Origin: Bin55 sp964572845
Lineage (GTDB): Bacteria; Pseudomonadota; Gammaproteobacteria; Pseudomonadales; Azotimanducaceae
Length of the DNA stretch: 64,000 nucleotides
Reading direction: 5' to 3'
Assembly (NCBI GenBank): GCA_964572845.1
Contig: CAZNFX010000007.1
Coordinates: 124,001 to 188,000, forward strand
Below the pieces are notes generated by a model. It ran no database searches and had not been told where the DNA came from. It saw nothing but the letters and a program-made list of their open reading frames with translations. Both the position numbers and the translations under genes were made by a program. Every line of letters starts with the position of its first letter. The stretch's first letter is position 1. Below are positions 27,693 through 36,367 of the stretch, piece by piece.

Positions 27693-28493
27693 TCAGCCAC
27701 CATAGGTGTGCTGGGCTGACTCAACAAACGTGCACACCATCTCCTGGATTGCCTTGCTTAAAGTGGCCGCCTCGGCTTCGTTGAAGCAGTACGAGTGCTC
27801 ATCCATGTAAGTGTATTGGGCCAATTCCAATTGCACTGCGTGACAATCGCGCGAGGGATTGCCATAGGTACGTGTAATGTGGCCTCCCGTGAAACGACCG
27901 TTGAGCACGGCTGAATATTTGGTCTTCTGTGCAACTTCAAGAACCGCGCTCTCTAAGACACTGCTGCAGCTCGCTCCACCGTTTGTGCCCACATTCAAGT
28001 CTGGTAGCACACCCTCGAACAAGTGAGGGATTTCTGAGCGAATCGAGTGTGCGTCCCACAGCAATGAGTAGCCATGTTTCTCGCGTATGCGCTGTAGTTC
28101 CTGAGTCAATTTGTTGTGGTAGGGCAGCCAATAGGACTCCAATCGCTCTCGTTGTTCGTCCAAACCGCAATGTTGTCCGGTTTTGTAAATGTATTCGCCT
28201 GCAAAAGTAACCGACGGGCACAATCCGGTGGATACTTGCCCATCGTAAAGCGCGGCATCTGTGGGCGGTCGGTTCAAGTCGACAACATACCGGGAGTACT
28301 TCGCCGCCAGAACACTGGCACCGATTTCCTCCGCAAACGCGTAGAGTTTTCTTACATGCCAATCGGTATCGGGGAGTTCGTGTCCAATTTCTGTCATTCG
28401 TTCGCGCATGCCGGGTGCTAGCTCGCGGCCGTCATGAGGAATGCTTATCAGGAGAGGAGAGTTTCTCTGAGTGAAGAAGTACTTGTCGGTCAC
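27693..28493 (-). CDS. hutG: N-formylglutamate deformylase (HutG)
   Basis: A 266-residue amidohydrolase that splits N-formylglutamate to formate and glutamate, the last step of the two-step histidine route. Seen: the N-terminal LISIPHDGRELAP with a histidine ligand, VDLNRPP near 95, LLWDAHSIRSEIP near 160, and GGHITRTYGNPSRD with a conserved histidine near 220. The length is normal. The GTG start overlaps the hutH stop by four bases, so hutH and hutG are translationally coupled. Together with hutF elsewhere in the window this shows the deiminase/deformylase variant rather than the direct formiminohydrolase variant. Confidence 0.94.
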   Translation of the reverse strand: MTDKYFFTQRNSPLLISIPHDGRELAPGMRERMTEIGHELPDTDWHVRKLYAFAEEIGASVLAAKYSRYVVDLNRPPTDAALYDGQVSTGLCPSVTFAGEYIYKTGQHCGLDEQRERLESYWLPYHNKLTQELQRIREKHGYSLLWDAHSIRSEIPHLFEGVLPDLNVGTNGGASCSSVLESAVLEVAQKTKYSAVLNGRFTGGHITRTYGNPSRDCHAVQLELAQYTYMDEHSYCFNEAEAATLSKAIQEMVCTFVESAQHTYGG

Positions 28494-30019
28494 GAACTCA
28501 TACTTGGAAGAATTCCCTGGGCTACTGTGCAGAACTGGCCCTGAACGATCGCTTGGGCTAACGCTTCTATGTCCTCCGACAATGAACGGTCCGTTGAGTA
28601 AGTGCTAGAGAGCGAACGCACGTGACGCATTGAGTCTTCGATATCGACCGAAGACTTCAATGGTCGATGAAACTCGATTCCCTGAGCCGCGGCTAGCAGT
28701 TCGATCGCCACAATGCGCTGACAATTGTCAACCATGTCGTGGAGTCTCCGCGCAGCATAGGTAGCCATGCTCACGTGATCCTCCTGGTTGGCAGACGTTG
28801 GGATGCTGTCGACGCTCGCGGGCTGCGCAAGCGCTTTGTTTTCTGATGCCAGTGCGGCCGCAGTGACTTGAGCAACCATAAATCCCGAATTCAATCCACT
28901 GTCTTCAACTAGAAACGCTGGAAGGTTACTGAGGTTCGTATCCATGAGTAGGGCAGTGCGACGCTCAGAAAGAGATCCAACTTCGGCAATGGCCAACGCA
29001 AGGTAGTCTGCTGCCATTGCTACTGGTTCCGCATGGAAGTTGCCGCCCGACACGACTTCGTTGCTCTCCGCCAAAACCAGAGGGTTGTCCGTTACTGCGT
29101 TTGCTTCTATAGAAAGCGTTTCGGCTGCCCGGTTCAATGCATCCAAGCAAGAGCCGACAACCTGGGGCTGACATCGAATTGAGTAAGGATCCTGCACTCG
29201 TGTGCACGAAACGTGCGATGCCCTTATCTCGCTTCCTTTCATCAACTTGAAGAGAAGCGATCCAATTTTCTGTTGGCCTCTGTGTCCGCGCACTCGATGA
29301 ACCCGTTCGTCGAAGGGAGTGTCGCTGCCTTGGACCGCATCTGTAGACATCGCTCCCGCAACAATGGAAGCAGCAAGGACGTGTTCGAATCGAAACAACG
29401 CAGCTAGAGCGAGCGAGGTTGAAATCTGAGTGCCGTTGAGCAGCGCTAATCCCTCTTTTGGTGCTAACTCCAAAGTTTCGAGTTGTGCTGCGTCAAGTGC
29501 GGAAGCTGCCGTCATGGAGCGACCCTTGTAGAAAACGTTACCTTCACCTATCAATGCGCACGCAATGTGTGCGAGAGGGGCGAGATCGCCGGAAGCCCCT
29601 ACGGATCCTTGGGAGGGTACAACGGGATAGATCTCGTGGTTCACTAGTAAGCACAGCGAATCTATCAGCTCTGCCCGTACGCCTGAATAGCCTTGCGACA
29701 ATGCCGTTGCCTTGAGGAATAGTGCTAATCGCACCACTTCGTCAGGCAGGCGAACCCCGACTCCGGCTGCATGGGAACGTACGAGGTTGTGTTGTAGTTG
29801 AGCGAGCTGGCTAGCGTCGATGTTCTTGGTTGCTAATTTCCCAAAACCAGTATTTATTCCGTATGCGGTACCGCCTGTCTCAATAAAACTCTCTAGGAAG
29901 CGTTGCGACTTCTCAACCGCCGCACGTGCACTGTGTGAGAGACACAACTGTACGGGTCGCTCCCAAACGTGACGTAGTTCGGGAAGAGAGACTGAGTTTC
30001 CGCCGATATCTATGCTCAT
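28490..30019 (-). CDS. hutH: Histidine ammonia-lyase (HutH)
   Basis: A 509-residue enzyme that removes ammonia from histidine to give urocanate, the first step of the pathway. The prosthetic group MIO forms from the Ala-Ser-Gly triad, seen as residues 142-144 within GSVGASGDLAPLA. Other conserved features are YGINTGFGKLA near 53-63 (catalytic tyrosine) and NQEDHVSM near 415. Length and motifs are those of active enzymes. It lies between hutU (20 bases upstream) and hutG (overlapping), all on the minus strand. Regulation is not visible: no HutC-type repressor gene is in the window. Confidence 0.96.
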   Translation of the reverse strand: MSIDIGGNSVSLPELRHVWERPVQLCLSHSARAAVEKSQRFLESFIETGGTAYGINTGFGKLATKNIDASQLAQLQHNLVRSHAAGVGVRLPDEVVRLALFLKATALSQGYSGVRAELIDSLCLLVNHEIYPVVPSQGSVGASGDLAPLAHIACALIGEGNVFYKGRSMTAASALDAAQLETLELAPKEGLALLNGTQISTSLALAALFRFEHVLAASIVAGAMSTDAVQGSDTPFDERVHRVRGHRGQQKIGSLLFKLMKGSEIRASHVSCTRVQDPYSIRCQPQVVGSCLDALNRAAETLSIEANAVTDNPLVLAESNEVVSGGNFHAEPVAMAADYLALAIAEVGSLSERRTALLMDTNLSNLPAFLVEDSGLNSGFMVAQVTAAALASENKALAQPASVDSIPTSANQEDHVSMATYAARRLHDMVDNCQRIVAIELLAAAQGIEFHRPLKSSVDIEDSMRHVRSLSSTYSTDRSLSEDIEALAQAIVQGQFCTVAQGILPSMSS

Positions 30020-30039
30020 GCAATCGATACTTGCATAGG

Positions 30040-31704
30040 CTAACTCCTAAGCATTGGTACAACGAGATCATTCACTCTTGCGCACTCGATTGCAGATTCG
30101 TAACCTGCATCCGCATGCCGTAGCACGCCGCTTGCAGGATCGTTCCACAGTACTCGCGAGATTCTTCGATCAGCGTTGTCAGTGCCGTCGCACACAATTA
30201 CCTGTCCCGCATGCTGTGCGTAACCCATTCCAACCCCGCCTCCGTGATGAATAGATACCCAGGTTGCGCCGCTCGCAACATTCATCATCGCATTTAGGAA
30301 CGGCCAATCGGAAACGGCATCCGAACCGTCCCGCATGGCTTCGGTCTCTCGATTTGGACTTGCTACTGAACCGCTGTCGAGGTGGTCCCTTCCAATGGCG
30401 ATGGGCGCATAGAGCTCACCGGATCTGACCATGTCGTTGAACGCGAGACCAAGTTTGTCACGTTGACCAAGCCCCACCCAGCAAATGCGTGATGGCAGTC
30501 CTTGAAACTTGATTCTGGCGCGAGCTGCATCCAACCAGGTGTGAAGGTGCTCGTCGTCCGGAAAGAGTTCCTTGACCTTTTCGTCGGTCCTGTAGATATC
30601 CTCGGGATCACCAGACAATGCCACCCAACGAAAGGGACCAACACCTCTACAGAAGAGAGGGCGAACATAGGCAGGAACGAATCCAGGAAAATCGAATGCG
30701 TCGCCAACTCCTTGGGAGTGCGCAACTTGACGGATGTTGTTTCCGTAGTCAAACGTTGGAATTCCAGCCTTGTGGAAGTCGAGCATCGCCTGCACATGGA
30801 CCCTAATGGACTCCGATGCGGCTGCTGCGACTTCGTCAGGTTGGGATTGGCGCAATTCCTGCCACTTCTCGACGCTCCAGCCGATGGGCAGATAGCCGTT
30901 TGCCGGATCATGCGCAGATGTTTGATCGGTGACAGCATCGGGTCTAATACGACGTTCTACCATCGTTGGCAAGATTTCTGCTGCATTGCCAAGCAATCCT
31001 ACTGACACCGCTTTGCCGTTCTTGGTAGCTTCATCGATGACTCTCAATGCTTCCTCAAGCGTTTCCGCTCTCCGGTCGAGATAGCCAGTTTCTAGACGCT
31101 TATCGATTCGATCGGACTGGCATTCGATAGCCAATAGAGAAGCCCCAGCCATAGTTGCGGCGAGCGGTTGTGCGCCTCCCATGCCTCCTAGACCTGAAGT
31201 CAATATCCATTTGCCGCGCAAATCGCCGCCGTAGTGCTGGCGACCCATTTCTACGAAGGTCTCGTACGTGCCCTGGACTATCCCTTGGCTCCCAATATAA
31301 ATCCAGGAGCCTGCAGTCATTTGGCCGAACATCATTAGGCCTTCGCGATCAAGTTCGCGAAAGTGTTCCCAATTAGCCCATGCTGGCACGAGGTTTGAGT
31401 TTGCGATTAACACTCTTGGCGCGTCTTCGTGTGTCCTGAGTACGCCTACAGGCTTGCCGGATTGAACTAACAGGGTTTGGTCGAGTTCGAGCCTCTTGAG
31501 TTGTTCAACAATCGCATCGAAGCATTCCCAATTCCGAGCCGCTTTGCCAATCCCTCCGTAGACAACGAGCTCTTCGGGATTTTCGGCGACCGTAGGATCG
31601 AGGTTGTTCATGAGCAGACGCAAAGGTGCTTCGGTGAGCCAGCTTCGTGTCTGAATCTGCGTTCCTATGGGCGCTTTGACGATGCGCCTAGTGCCTGTTT
31701 TCAA
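30040..31704 (-). CDS. hutU: Urocanate hydratase (HutU)
   Basis: A 554-residue NAD-dependent urocanase that converts urocanate to imidazolone propionate. Family blocks are all present: SWLTEAPLRLLMNNLDP at the N-terminus, YGGIGKAARNWE, TSGLGGMGGAQPLA (NAD-binding glycines) near 170, DQTSAHDPANGYLP near 265, and the active-site cysteine segment FRWVALSGDPEDI with SRICWVGLG near 410. The TTG start is supported by a strong AAGGAGG on the minus strand (31713-31719). It is the first gene of the hutU-hutH-hutG operon. Its promoter region ends about 60 bases upstream, where an IS1595-family remnant begins, so that insertion may have altered hut expression (inference). Confidence 0.96.
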   Translation of the reverse strand: MKTGTRRIVKAPIGTQIQTRSWLTEAPLRLLMNNLDPTVAENPEELVVYGGIGKAARNWECFDAIVEQLKRLELDQTLLVQSGKPVGVLRTHEDAPRVLIANSNLVPAWANWEHFRELDREGLMMFGQMTAGSWIYIGSQGIVQGTYETFVEMGRQHYGGDLRGKWILTSGLGGMGGAQPLAATMAGASLLAIECQSDRIDKRLETGYLDRRAETLEEALRVIDEATKNGKAVSVGLLGNAAEILPTMVERRIRPDAVTDQTSAHDPANGYLPIGWSVEKWQELRQSQPDEVAAAASESIRVHVQAMLDFHKAGIPTFDYGNNIRQVAHSQGVGDAFDFPGFVPAYVRPLFCRGVGPFRWVALSGDPEDIYRTDEKVKELFPDDEHLHTWLDAARARIKFQGLPSRICWVGLGQRDKLGLAFNDMVRSGELYAPIAIGRDHLDSGSVASPNRETEAMRDGSDAVSDWPFLNAMMNVASGATWVSIHHGGGVGMGYAQHAGQVIVCDGTDNADRRISRVLWNDPASGVLRHADAGYESAIECARVNDLVVPMLRS

Positions 31705-31766
31705 TGCCTCAACCTCCTTGGGATAGTGTGATCTCTGCCCAAATTATTGGGAAACACGCCTTTGTA

Positions 31767-32698
31767 GATATGACATGCACTGTATAGTAGTACACCATGA
31801 AGTGAATAGAGCAAAGCAAGATGAAATCGTATGAAAAGACCAGCTACCAGGAATGGACAAAGTGCTACGGATCGGAGCGCGCATGCCTGGAAGCCGTGGC
31901 GAAGATTCGCTGGCGCGAGGGTTTTGAATGCCCGCGATGCGGCCACAACCGAGCCTACGTGCTGGAGCGTCATCGAATCCGGCAGTGCCGAAGCTGCGGG
32001 TTCCAGGCGTCTCCCACCGCGGGGACGCTGTTCGAGAACACGCGCCTTCCCCTTCCCAAGTGGTTCGCCGCGATCTACCTCGCCACCGCCGACAAGGGCG
32101 GCATCTCCGCCGAGCGGCTGCGCAAGATGATCGGCGTGACCTGGAGAACGGCGCAGCTGATGCTGGACAAGATCCGACGCGCCATGGGGGACCGCGACCG
32201 GAACTACGTGCTGGGCGTCCGGGACGACGAGCACATGGAGCTGGACGACGCCTTCGTGGTGTGAAGCGACAGCAGAACTGACGGTCAAACGACATTGAAA
32301 TTGACAGTCCATACTCAAAAAAAATAAATAAAAATTCCTTGCCAAGTGCCGCGAGTGCTTGGGCGACGAGCTCCGCATCCGCAGGGACTGATGGAGGGCG
32401 TACGGCATGATGAAACTCGAGGACGGACTGGTGGTGGAGTCGCGCGCCACGCCCGCCGAAAAGGTGGACGAATGGCTTCCTAAGGTGCAATCCGCCATCG
32501 CGAACCTCAAGCGCTTCCTGCTCGGCACCTTCCACGGAGTGTCCTCCCCCTAGCTGCAGAAGCACCTCGACGAGTTCGTCTATCGCTACAACCGCCGATT
32601 CTGGGAACCCCAGCTTCCGCATCGCCTCCTGACGGCGTGCGCCAGCCGCCTTCCGGCTCCGTCGAAGATCCTGTATGCTGAAAGTGGGCTGTCATAAC
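31767..32698 (+). mobile_element. Decayed IS1595-family insertion sequence
   Basis: An element of about 930 bases bounded by imperfect inverted repeats: TTGTAGATATGACA at the left (31762-31775) and, read on the minus strand, CTGCAGTTATGACA at the right end (about 32688-32701), identical at 11 of 14 positions. It encloses a broken transposase gene. No clear flanking duplication was found. The interior is GC-rich compared with both flanks. It sits between hutU and fic. It cannot move on its own because its transposase is broken. Confidence 0.7.
31821..32697 (+). pseudogene. IS1595-family transposase, internally deleted
   Basis: The first 147 codons are intact: a zinc-ribbon (CPRCGH near 34 and CRSCGFQASPTAGTLFE near 56) and the start of the DDE domain (MELDDAFV), which holds the first catalytic aspartate. 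After 32264 the frame stops. An AT-rich stretch (about 32265-32340) replaces most of the DDE core. The C-terminal part is recognisable after a break, from about 32400: WLPKVQSAIANLKRFLLGT, an in-frame stop within the HGVSSP segment, then YRYNRRFWEPQLPHRLL, which is the typical family end. Roughly 100 codons of the core are missing. The fragment is therefore not functional. Confidence 0.85.
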
Positions 32699-32828
32699 TG
32701 CAGAGGTGTGTTTCTGAAAATGTGTCTGATGTGATGCTTGTGGAATCCGAATAATCGCGTCTCGAAGTGGTTCTAGACCTCCTTTAACAAGCCTCGTGTC
32801 CAGCTGTTAGAACTGCCGAAGCCTAGTG

Positions 32829-33914
32829 TTAGCCGGACAAGAGCCTCAAAAAGGATGGGTTGATATACAGGTTCTCGCGACCCACTTTGACTTCTTTGAG
32901 GATGTCCACGGACACCAAAGCCTTCAAATAGGCTGAAGCTGCCTGTCGCTTGGCGATGTTTGCTTCAACCAAGTCTCTAATTCGACAATACGGGTGCTCG
33001 AATATCAGCTCAACCAATTCCCGCGAGTAGATTTTAGGTATCTGTTGACGGATTGTTTCGGCGATTGCGTCGACAAGTTCTCGGATGGCCTGGATTTTCG
33101 CTGATGTCCATTTCGCTGTACTTCTGGTCGCCTCAAGCATAAAGAGAATCCACGGCTCCCAACTCCTATTGGCGGTCACTTCCCGCAGAAGTTCGTAGTA
33201 CTTCGCCTTGTATTGAATAATATGCCGACTGAGATACAGCACGGGAATGTCGAGTAGGCCCATATCGACGAGGTATAGCAGGATGAGTACACGACCAGTT
33301 CGTCCGTTGCCATCGATGAATGGATGAATGGCTTCAAACTGATAGTGCATGACGGCAAGTCGGATCAGAGGGTCGATTTCCTCAAACTCATGAATATAAC
33401 GTTCCCAATTACCGAGCTTGTTTCGTAGGAGTTCTTGGCCTTCCGGAGGGGTATAGATCACATCGTTGGTAGTTGCGTTCAACAGAGCCGTTCCTGGAGT
33501 CTTCCGAACGTCCAGATTCACACCCTTGATCGTCCTGCAAACCTCGACCGCGATAGACGTCGAAACCGGGCGTTGTTTCAGCAGTTTGTATCCGCGCCAC
33601 AAGGCAGTTCGGTAACGCAGAGCTTCTTTGACGGCTGGTTCCGCTTCACCAGTTGCGTCATTTGCGTATCGAAACAACCGATCGGTTGTTGTAACAATGT
33701 TCTCGATCTCCGAGCTCGCTTGCGCTTCAAGGATGGGAATGGAGTTGATCATTACTGAAGGGTTTGGGATGAGTTTGCTTGAGACCCTAAGCTCTTCGAG
33801 CGCTGTGCGTGCTTCAATGCAGTGACGAAGGATGGTCTTCGTCTCGACATCCTCAGCCGGCGGCAAGTTCGGAAGTTCATTGAAGGGACGCTTGGGGTCG
33901 AATGTGGTGTCCAC
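32829..33914 (-). CDS. Fic family protein (AMP transferase type) with winged helix
   Basis: A 361-residue Fic protein. The active-site motif HPFIDGNGRTGR is complete at residues 197-208, so adenylylation or another nucleotidyl transfer is expected. An N-terminal inhibitory helix is seen as SSEIEN at 67-72, which fits the S-x-x-x-E-G/N pattern of self-inhibited class II Fic proteins. The flap segment NATTNDVIYTPPEG at 147-160 places target residues. The last 60 residues look like a winged helix-turn-helix. The start is a GTG. Upstream, between this gene and the conjugation remnant, are three inverted repeats likely to be its operator. Targets are unknown. This chromosomal fic may be cargo of the mobile DNA around it. 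Confidence 0.9.
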   Translation of the reverse strand: MDTTFDPKRPFNELPNLPPAEDVETKTILRHCIEARTALEELRVSSKLIPNPSVMINSIPILEAQASSEIENIVTTTDRLFRYANDATGEAEPAVKEALRYRTALWRGYKLLKQRPVSTSIAVEVCRTIKGVNLDVRKTPGTALLNATTNDVIYTPPEGQELLRNKLGNWERYIHEFEEIDPLIRLAVMHYQFEAIHPFIDGNGRTGRVLILLYLVDMGLLDIPVLYLSRHIIQYKAKYYELLREVTANRSWEPWILFMLEATRSTAKWTSAKIQAIRELVDAIAETIRQQIPKIYSRELVELIFEHPYCRIRDLVEANIAKRQAASAYLKALVSVDILKEVKVGRENLYINPSFLRLLSG

Positions 33915-33946
33915 AAGTACTGCCTTAAACGAATTGCTTGTAGTTC

Positions 33947-34045
33947 ATGTCGATCTTATCGACATGTTGATTTAATATGTCGATAAAACACAATTATATC
34001 GACATGTTGCTTGAATGTGTCGACAAAACACAATTAAATCGACAT
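33947..34045. promoter_or_regulatory. Three inverted repeats upstream of fic (operator candidates)
   Basis: Site 1 is a perfect 8-base inverted repeat, ATGTCGAT at 33947-33954 and ATCGACAT at 33958-33965, with a 3-base spacer. Site 2 (33977-33984 and 33998-34005) has the same half-sites around 13 bases. Site 3 (34017-34024 and 34038-34045) is GTGTCGAC and ATCGACAT, again 13 bases apart. Sites 2 and 3 are near-copies, 40 bases apart, including the AAAACACAATTA spacer. The position 33 bases upstream of the fic start and the presence of a winged helix in Fic suggest autoregulation (inference). Confidence 0.6.
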
Positions 34046-34430
34046 ATCACTCGCTGACAAAAATTGGTTCCACCACATTGAATCATGCAATCGGAAACGC
34101 AAGCTTTAAATCTCAAGCCCTAGCGGGTGAGTTCGAGAGAATTGAATAATGTCGTGAACTCGCAGTGCGAAAACATACGGGCATACCCAGTCAAGGTTCA
34201 AGACAATTCAGTGTGGATCCGCTGCTTGTCTCAGTGTTCTCCGATTTGAGTCCGCTCTCGCAAGAGCGTTGGCAACATTCGGCCTTCAAATTTTCTAGCG
34301 TGGCTACAAAACGACGAAGATACTATATAAATAAACAGTAAATCTCCACATCGCACTGATTGAAATTCACTTCAATCTTCCACTCACATCCACATAATTC
34401 CCGCCATCGGTTGACTGATTTGGCGATCGA
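34046..34430. other. Intergenic region before the conjugation remnant
   Basis: About 385 bases between the fic operators and the RAQPRD remnant. No certain gene. A stretch around 34209-34340 can be read as a short open frame rich in leucine and arginine (from VDPLLVSVFSDLSPLSQERW), which could be a fragment of a lost conjugation gene, but the match to any family is too weak to call. Confidence 0.4.
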
Positions 34431-34728
34431 ATGAAAAAGACAAGGCTATTGGGACTCGTAGTGGTGTGTCCTTTGCGTCGGTACTCCACTAGCTACAACC
34501 GACTCCGAACAGGATGCACTCGAAAAAATCATTGAGGAGTTGGAGCAACTCAACGAGCTCATTGACAAAGCTGGACGCGAGTCCGACTCCACAGAACGAA
34601 TTCGATTCCGCTATGACTGGCTACGTCGAGATCTGAAACTCGTCAAGAACGGGATTCAAGATCATCTCGACGCTCCATCCACCGAACCCAAAACTTTTGA
34701 ACCCCTGCAAGGAGACTACCGACAATGA
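34431..34728 (+). pseudogene. RAQPRD family integrative conjugative element protein, frameshifted
   Basis: A small exported protein of GI-type conjugation clusters. The signal peptide begins at an ATG (MKKTRLLGLVVV) in one frame, and the mature part continues in the next frame (LCVGTPLATTDSEQDALEK). One frameshift is therefore needed inside the signal peptide, around 34466-34470. The mature part carries the family features: RIRFRYDWLRRDLKLVKNGIQDHLDAP and PLQGDYRQ at the end. The stop overlaps the next gene start by four bases (ATGA), as in intact clusters. A nearby gene order typical of PFGI-1 class elements supports the call. Confidence 0.8.
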
Positions 34729-34955
34729 CCACTCTTCAAGAAGCTGCATATCGGGCGGGATCGGGTCTATCGGCCGATGCGCTGCTCTTTGCCATAGCCG
34801 GTTCAGTGGCTGTGCTTGCAACTCTGTGGGTCGCCAGGGTTGCGTTAGGTTCCTTCCGAGCCTGGCGTGCTGGGGACATGGAAGTCTACGACTTGCTCTG
34901 GCAAGTAGTGCGAGCGGCAATTATGACCATGATTCTTGGGTACTACATCCGATAG
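34725..34955 (+). CDS. Conjugative element membrane protein (TIGR03758-like)
   Basis: A 76-residue membrane protein with two hydrophobic helices (about 20-38 and 55-74). It matches the small integrating-conjugative-element protein family usually placed between the RAQPRD protein and the TIGR03745 protein. Seen: AAYRAGSGLSADALLFAIAG at the start and WQVVRAAIMTMILGYYI at the end. In this family the protein is a small inner-membrane component of the GI-type secretion apparatus. The gene itself is intact and overlaps the end of the broken upstream gene by four bases. A 46-base gap separates it from the next broken gene. Confidence 0.78.
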   Translation: MTTLQEAAYRAGSGLSADALLFAIAGSVAVLATLWVARVALGSFRAWRAGDMEVYDLLWQVVRAAIMTMILGYYIR

Positions 34956-35001
34956 TGGCAACCAGGTCCCATACTTCAACTGTACTTGAGTAAAAACAAT
35001 T

Positions 35002-35336
35002 ATGTTATTGATTCAAAAACTTTGTTTGAGAATTTTCATCGCATTCTCAGATCTGCTACGGCCTGACCTGCCCAAGGCTGTTCCACCAAGTACAGCACCA
35101 AGCGATGGCGATTGATAGCTCTTAATTCAGGCTATAGCAAAGACGGAAGTTTGGTGCTAGGTCTCGCGATTGCCGCAGTGGGATTTCTCTGGGTGGCTTA
35201 CGTAGGATTCGCCAAGTTCAACGAAGCTCGACAAGGCAAAGCTGAGTGGGCGGAAGTGGGCGTGCTGTCTGTGGTCGGAGCAGTCGTACTGATTTTTGCG
35301 AGCTATTTGTTGACGAAAGCGGCAGGAATCTCTTAG
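35002..35336 (+). pseudogene. TIGR03745-like conjugative element membrane protein, 1-base deletion
   Basis: The gene starts at an ATG (MLLIQKLC...LRPDLPKAVPPSTAPSDGD) with a hydrophobic leader. It then hits TGA at 35113-35115 and continues in another frame as IALNSGYSKDGSLVLGLAIA and KFNEARQGKAEWAEVGVLSVV. Inserting one G after 35114 would restore a single frame reading DGDWIAL, as in the family, so one base was lost. The full reconstructed protein of about 111 residues has a cleavable leader and two membrane helices, as expected for the family. Only the 3' part is open as an independent frame from TTG 35112. Confidence 0.82.
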
Positions 35337-35339
35337 ACC

Positions 35340-35706
35340 GTGAACGAAGTACTTGAAGAACGCGTCGTAGACCGTATGAACGAGGAACCTTCAATCTTCA
35401 AGGGTTGCTCCACGACAGAGCTCTTGGCAATCGTTGTCGTTGCAACTGCGTTTTGGTTACCTGTTTGCCTGATCATAGGACTGCTTTTTGGTGCCGTCAC
35501 GATGGGCCTCGGCGCGACGGGAGTTTGCGTTATAGGAACAGTCGTTCTTTGAGCAGGATTCTTCCAAAAAATGAAGGCGGGACGCCCTGATGGGTAAAAC
35601 CAGCAACGACTACGGATATTGCTGGCAGAAAAAAATCATGAAGTCTCCGTTCGTGTTGCGTTCAGGTGCTTGGGATCTTGGTAGATATGAACATGCGTCG
35701 ATATAG
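35340..35706 (+). pseudogene. TIGR03750-like conjugal transfer protein, stop plus frameshift
   Basis: The N-terminal 70 residues (RMNEEPSIFKGCSTTELLAI, two membrane helices up to VCVIGTVVL) are followed by an in-frame TGA at 35550. The family continues with a KxGRP motif, and here the frame reads AGFFQKMKAGRPDG after the stop. Then a second break, near 35590, moves the match to the frame ending KSPFVLRSGAWDLGRYEHA, a typical family end. So one stop and one frameshift inactivate the gene. Its end overlaps the start of the intact downstream gene. Confidence 0.8.
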
Positions 35707-36367
35707 GCATGAAATAGACAATGTTAGAGCTCATTTGCGGACGTTATGGGCGGTGATTGCTATCCAGGTTGTGGTCATTCTGGTGCTGGAGTTCTGTCTT
35801 CTTCGCGCGCCCAACGACATCGTGGTGCATATTCCTCCCGATCTCCGTTCCGGGGCAGCTATCAAACCGGACTCTCCTGAACCCGCCAATATCTACTCCT
35901 TTGCTTTCTACATTTTTCAACAACTTAATCGATGGACAGAAAACGGTGTAGAGGACTACGGCAAAGCAATTTTTGGCCTTGCTCCGTATCTCACGCCTAA
36001 GTTCCAAACCGAATTAGAGAAAGAAGTCGAACTGAAAGGTAGAAGTGGGGAACTAATCAACCGTGTGAGAGGAATGCAAGAGCGGGTAGGACATGGCTAC
36101 AGCGAAATGCGAGTCGATGTTTTGGGTGAGGGCGTTTGGGTCGTTTGGCTGGATATAGAGCTTCAAGAGTCTGTAAAAGGCATGTCGATCAAACGGACTC
36201 TGATCCGTTATCCGCTTCGGGTAGTCCGCTATGCGGTAGACCCAGAGTCGAATCCTTGGAGACTGGCACTTGATGGGTTTAGTTGCGAAGGACCAAGAAG
36301 ATTGCTGCCAGCGGAAATCGAGGAAACCAACAATCAAGACGAAAACGGTGAAGTAGCTGATGAATAA
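35687..36367 (+). CDS. Conjugative element protein TIGR03746-like (TraE/VirB8-like position)
   Basis: A 226-residue protein with one N-terminal membrane helix (about 20-42) and a periplasmic domain. Family features: RYRHEIDNVRAHLRTLWAVI at the start, IHVPPDLRSGA near 52, ANIYSFAFYIFQQLNRW near 72, NRVRG near 122 and YPLRVVRYAVDPESNPWRLALDG near 180. In GI-type conjugation clusters this gene follows TIGR03750 and precedes TIGR03749. It is the longest gene of the remnant that is still whole. Its survival may be chance. The ATG at 35687 begins the family N-terminus. The next gene starts inside its end (ATGA overlap at 36360). Confidence 0.83.
   Translation: MNMRRYRHEIDNVRAHLRTLWAVIAIQVVVILVLEFCLLRAPNDIVVHIPPDLRSGAAIKPDSPEPANIYSFAFYIFQQLNRWTENGVEDYGKAIFGLAPYLTPKFQTELEKEVELKGRSGELINRVRGMQERVGHGYSEMRVDVLGEGVWVVWLDIELQESVKGMSIKRTLIRYPLRVVRYAVDPESNPWRLALDGFSCEGPRRLLPAEIEETNNQDENGEVADE

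Noticed and set aside
31713..31780. A possible new hutU promoter created by the IS1595 left end
   Set aside because: I could not identify a convincing -35/-10 pair reading into hutU from the element end.
31701..32622. Long minus-strand frames across the IS1595 remnant
   Set aside because: They have low-complexity Arg/Ala/Gly-rich translations typical of GC-rich antisense frames, and the transposase motifs are on the plus strand.
35550..35552. UGA in the TIGR03750-like gene read as selenocysteine
   Set aside because: A second frameshift follows closely, the site is not a cysteine position in the family, and the neighbours are decayed, so ordinary pseudogene decay explains it.
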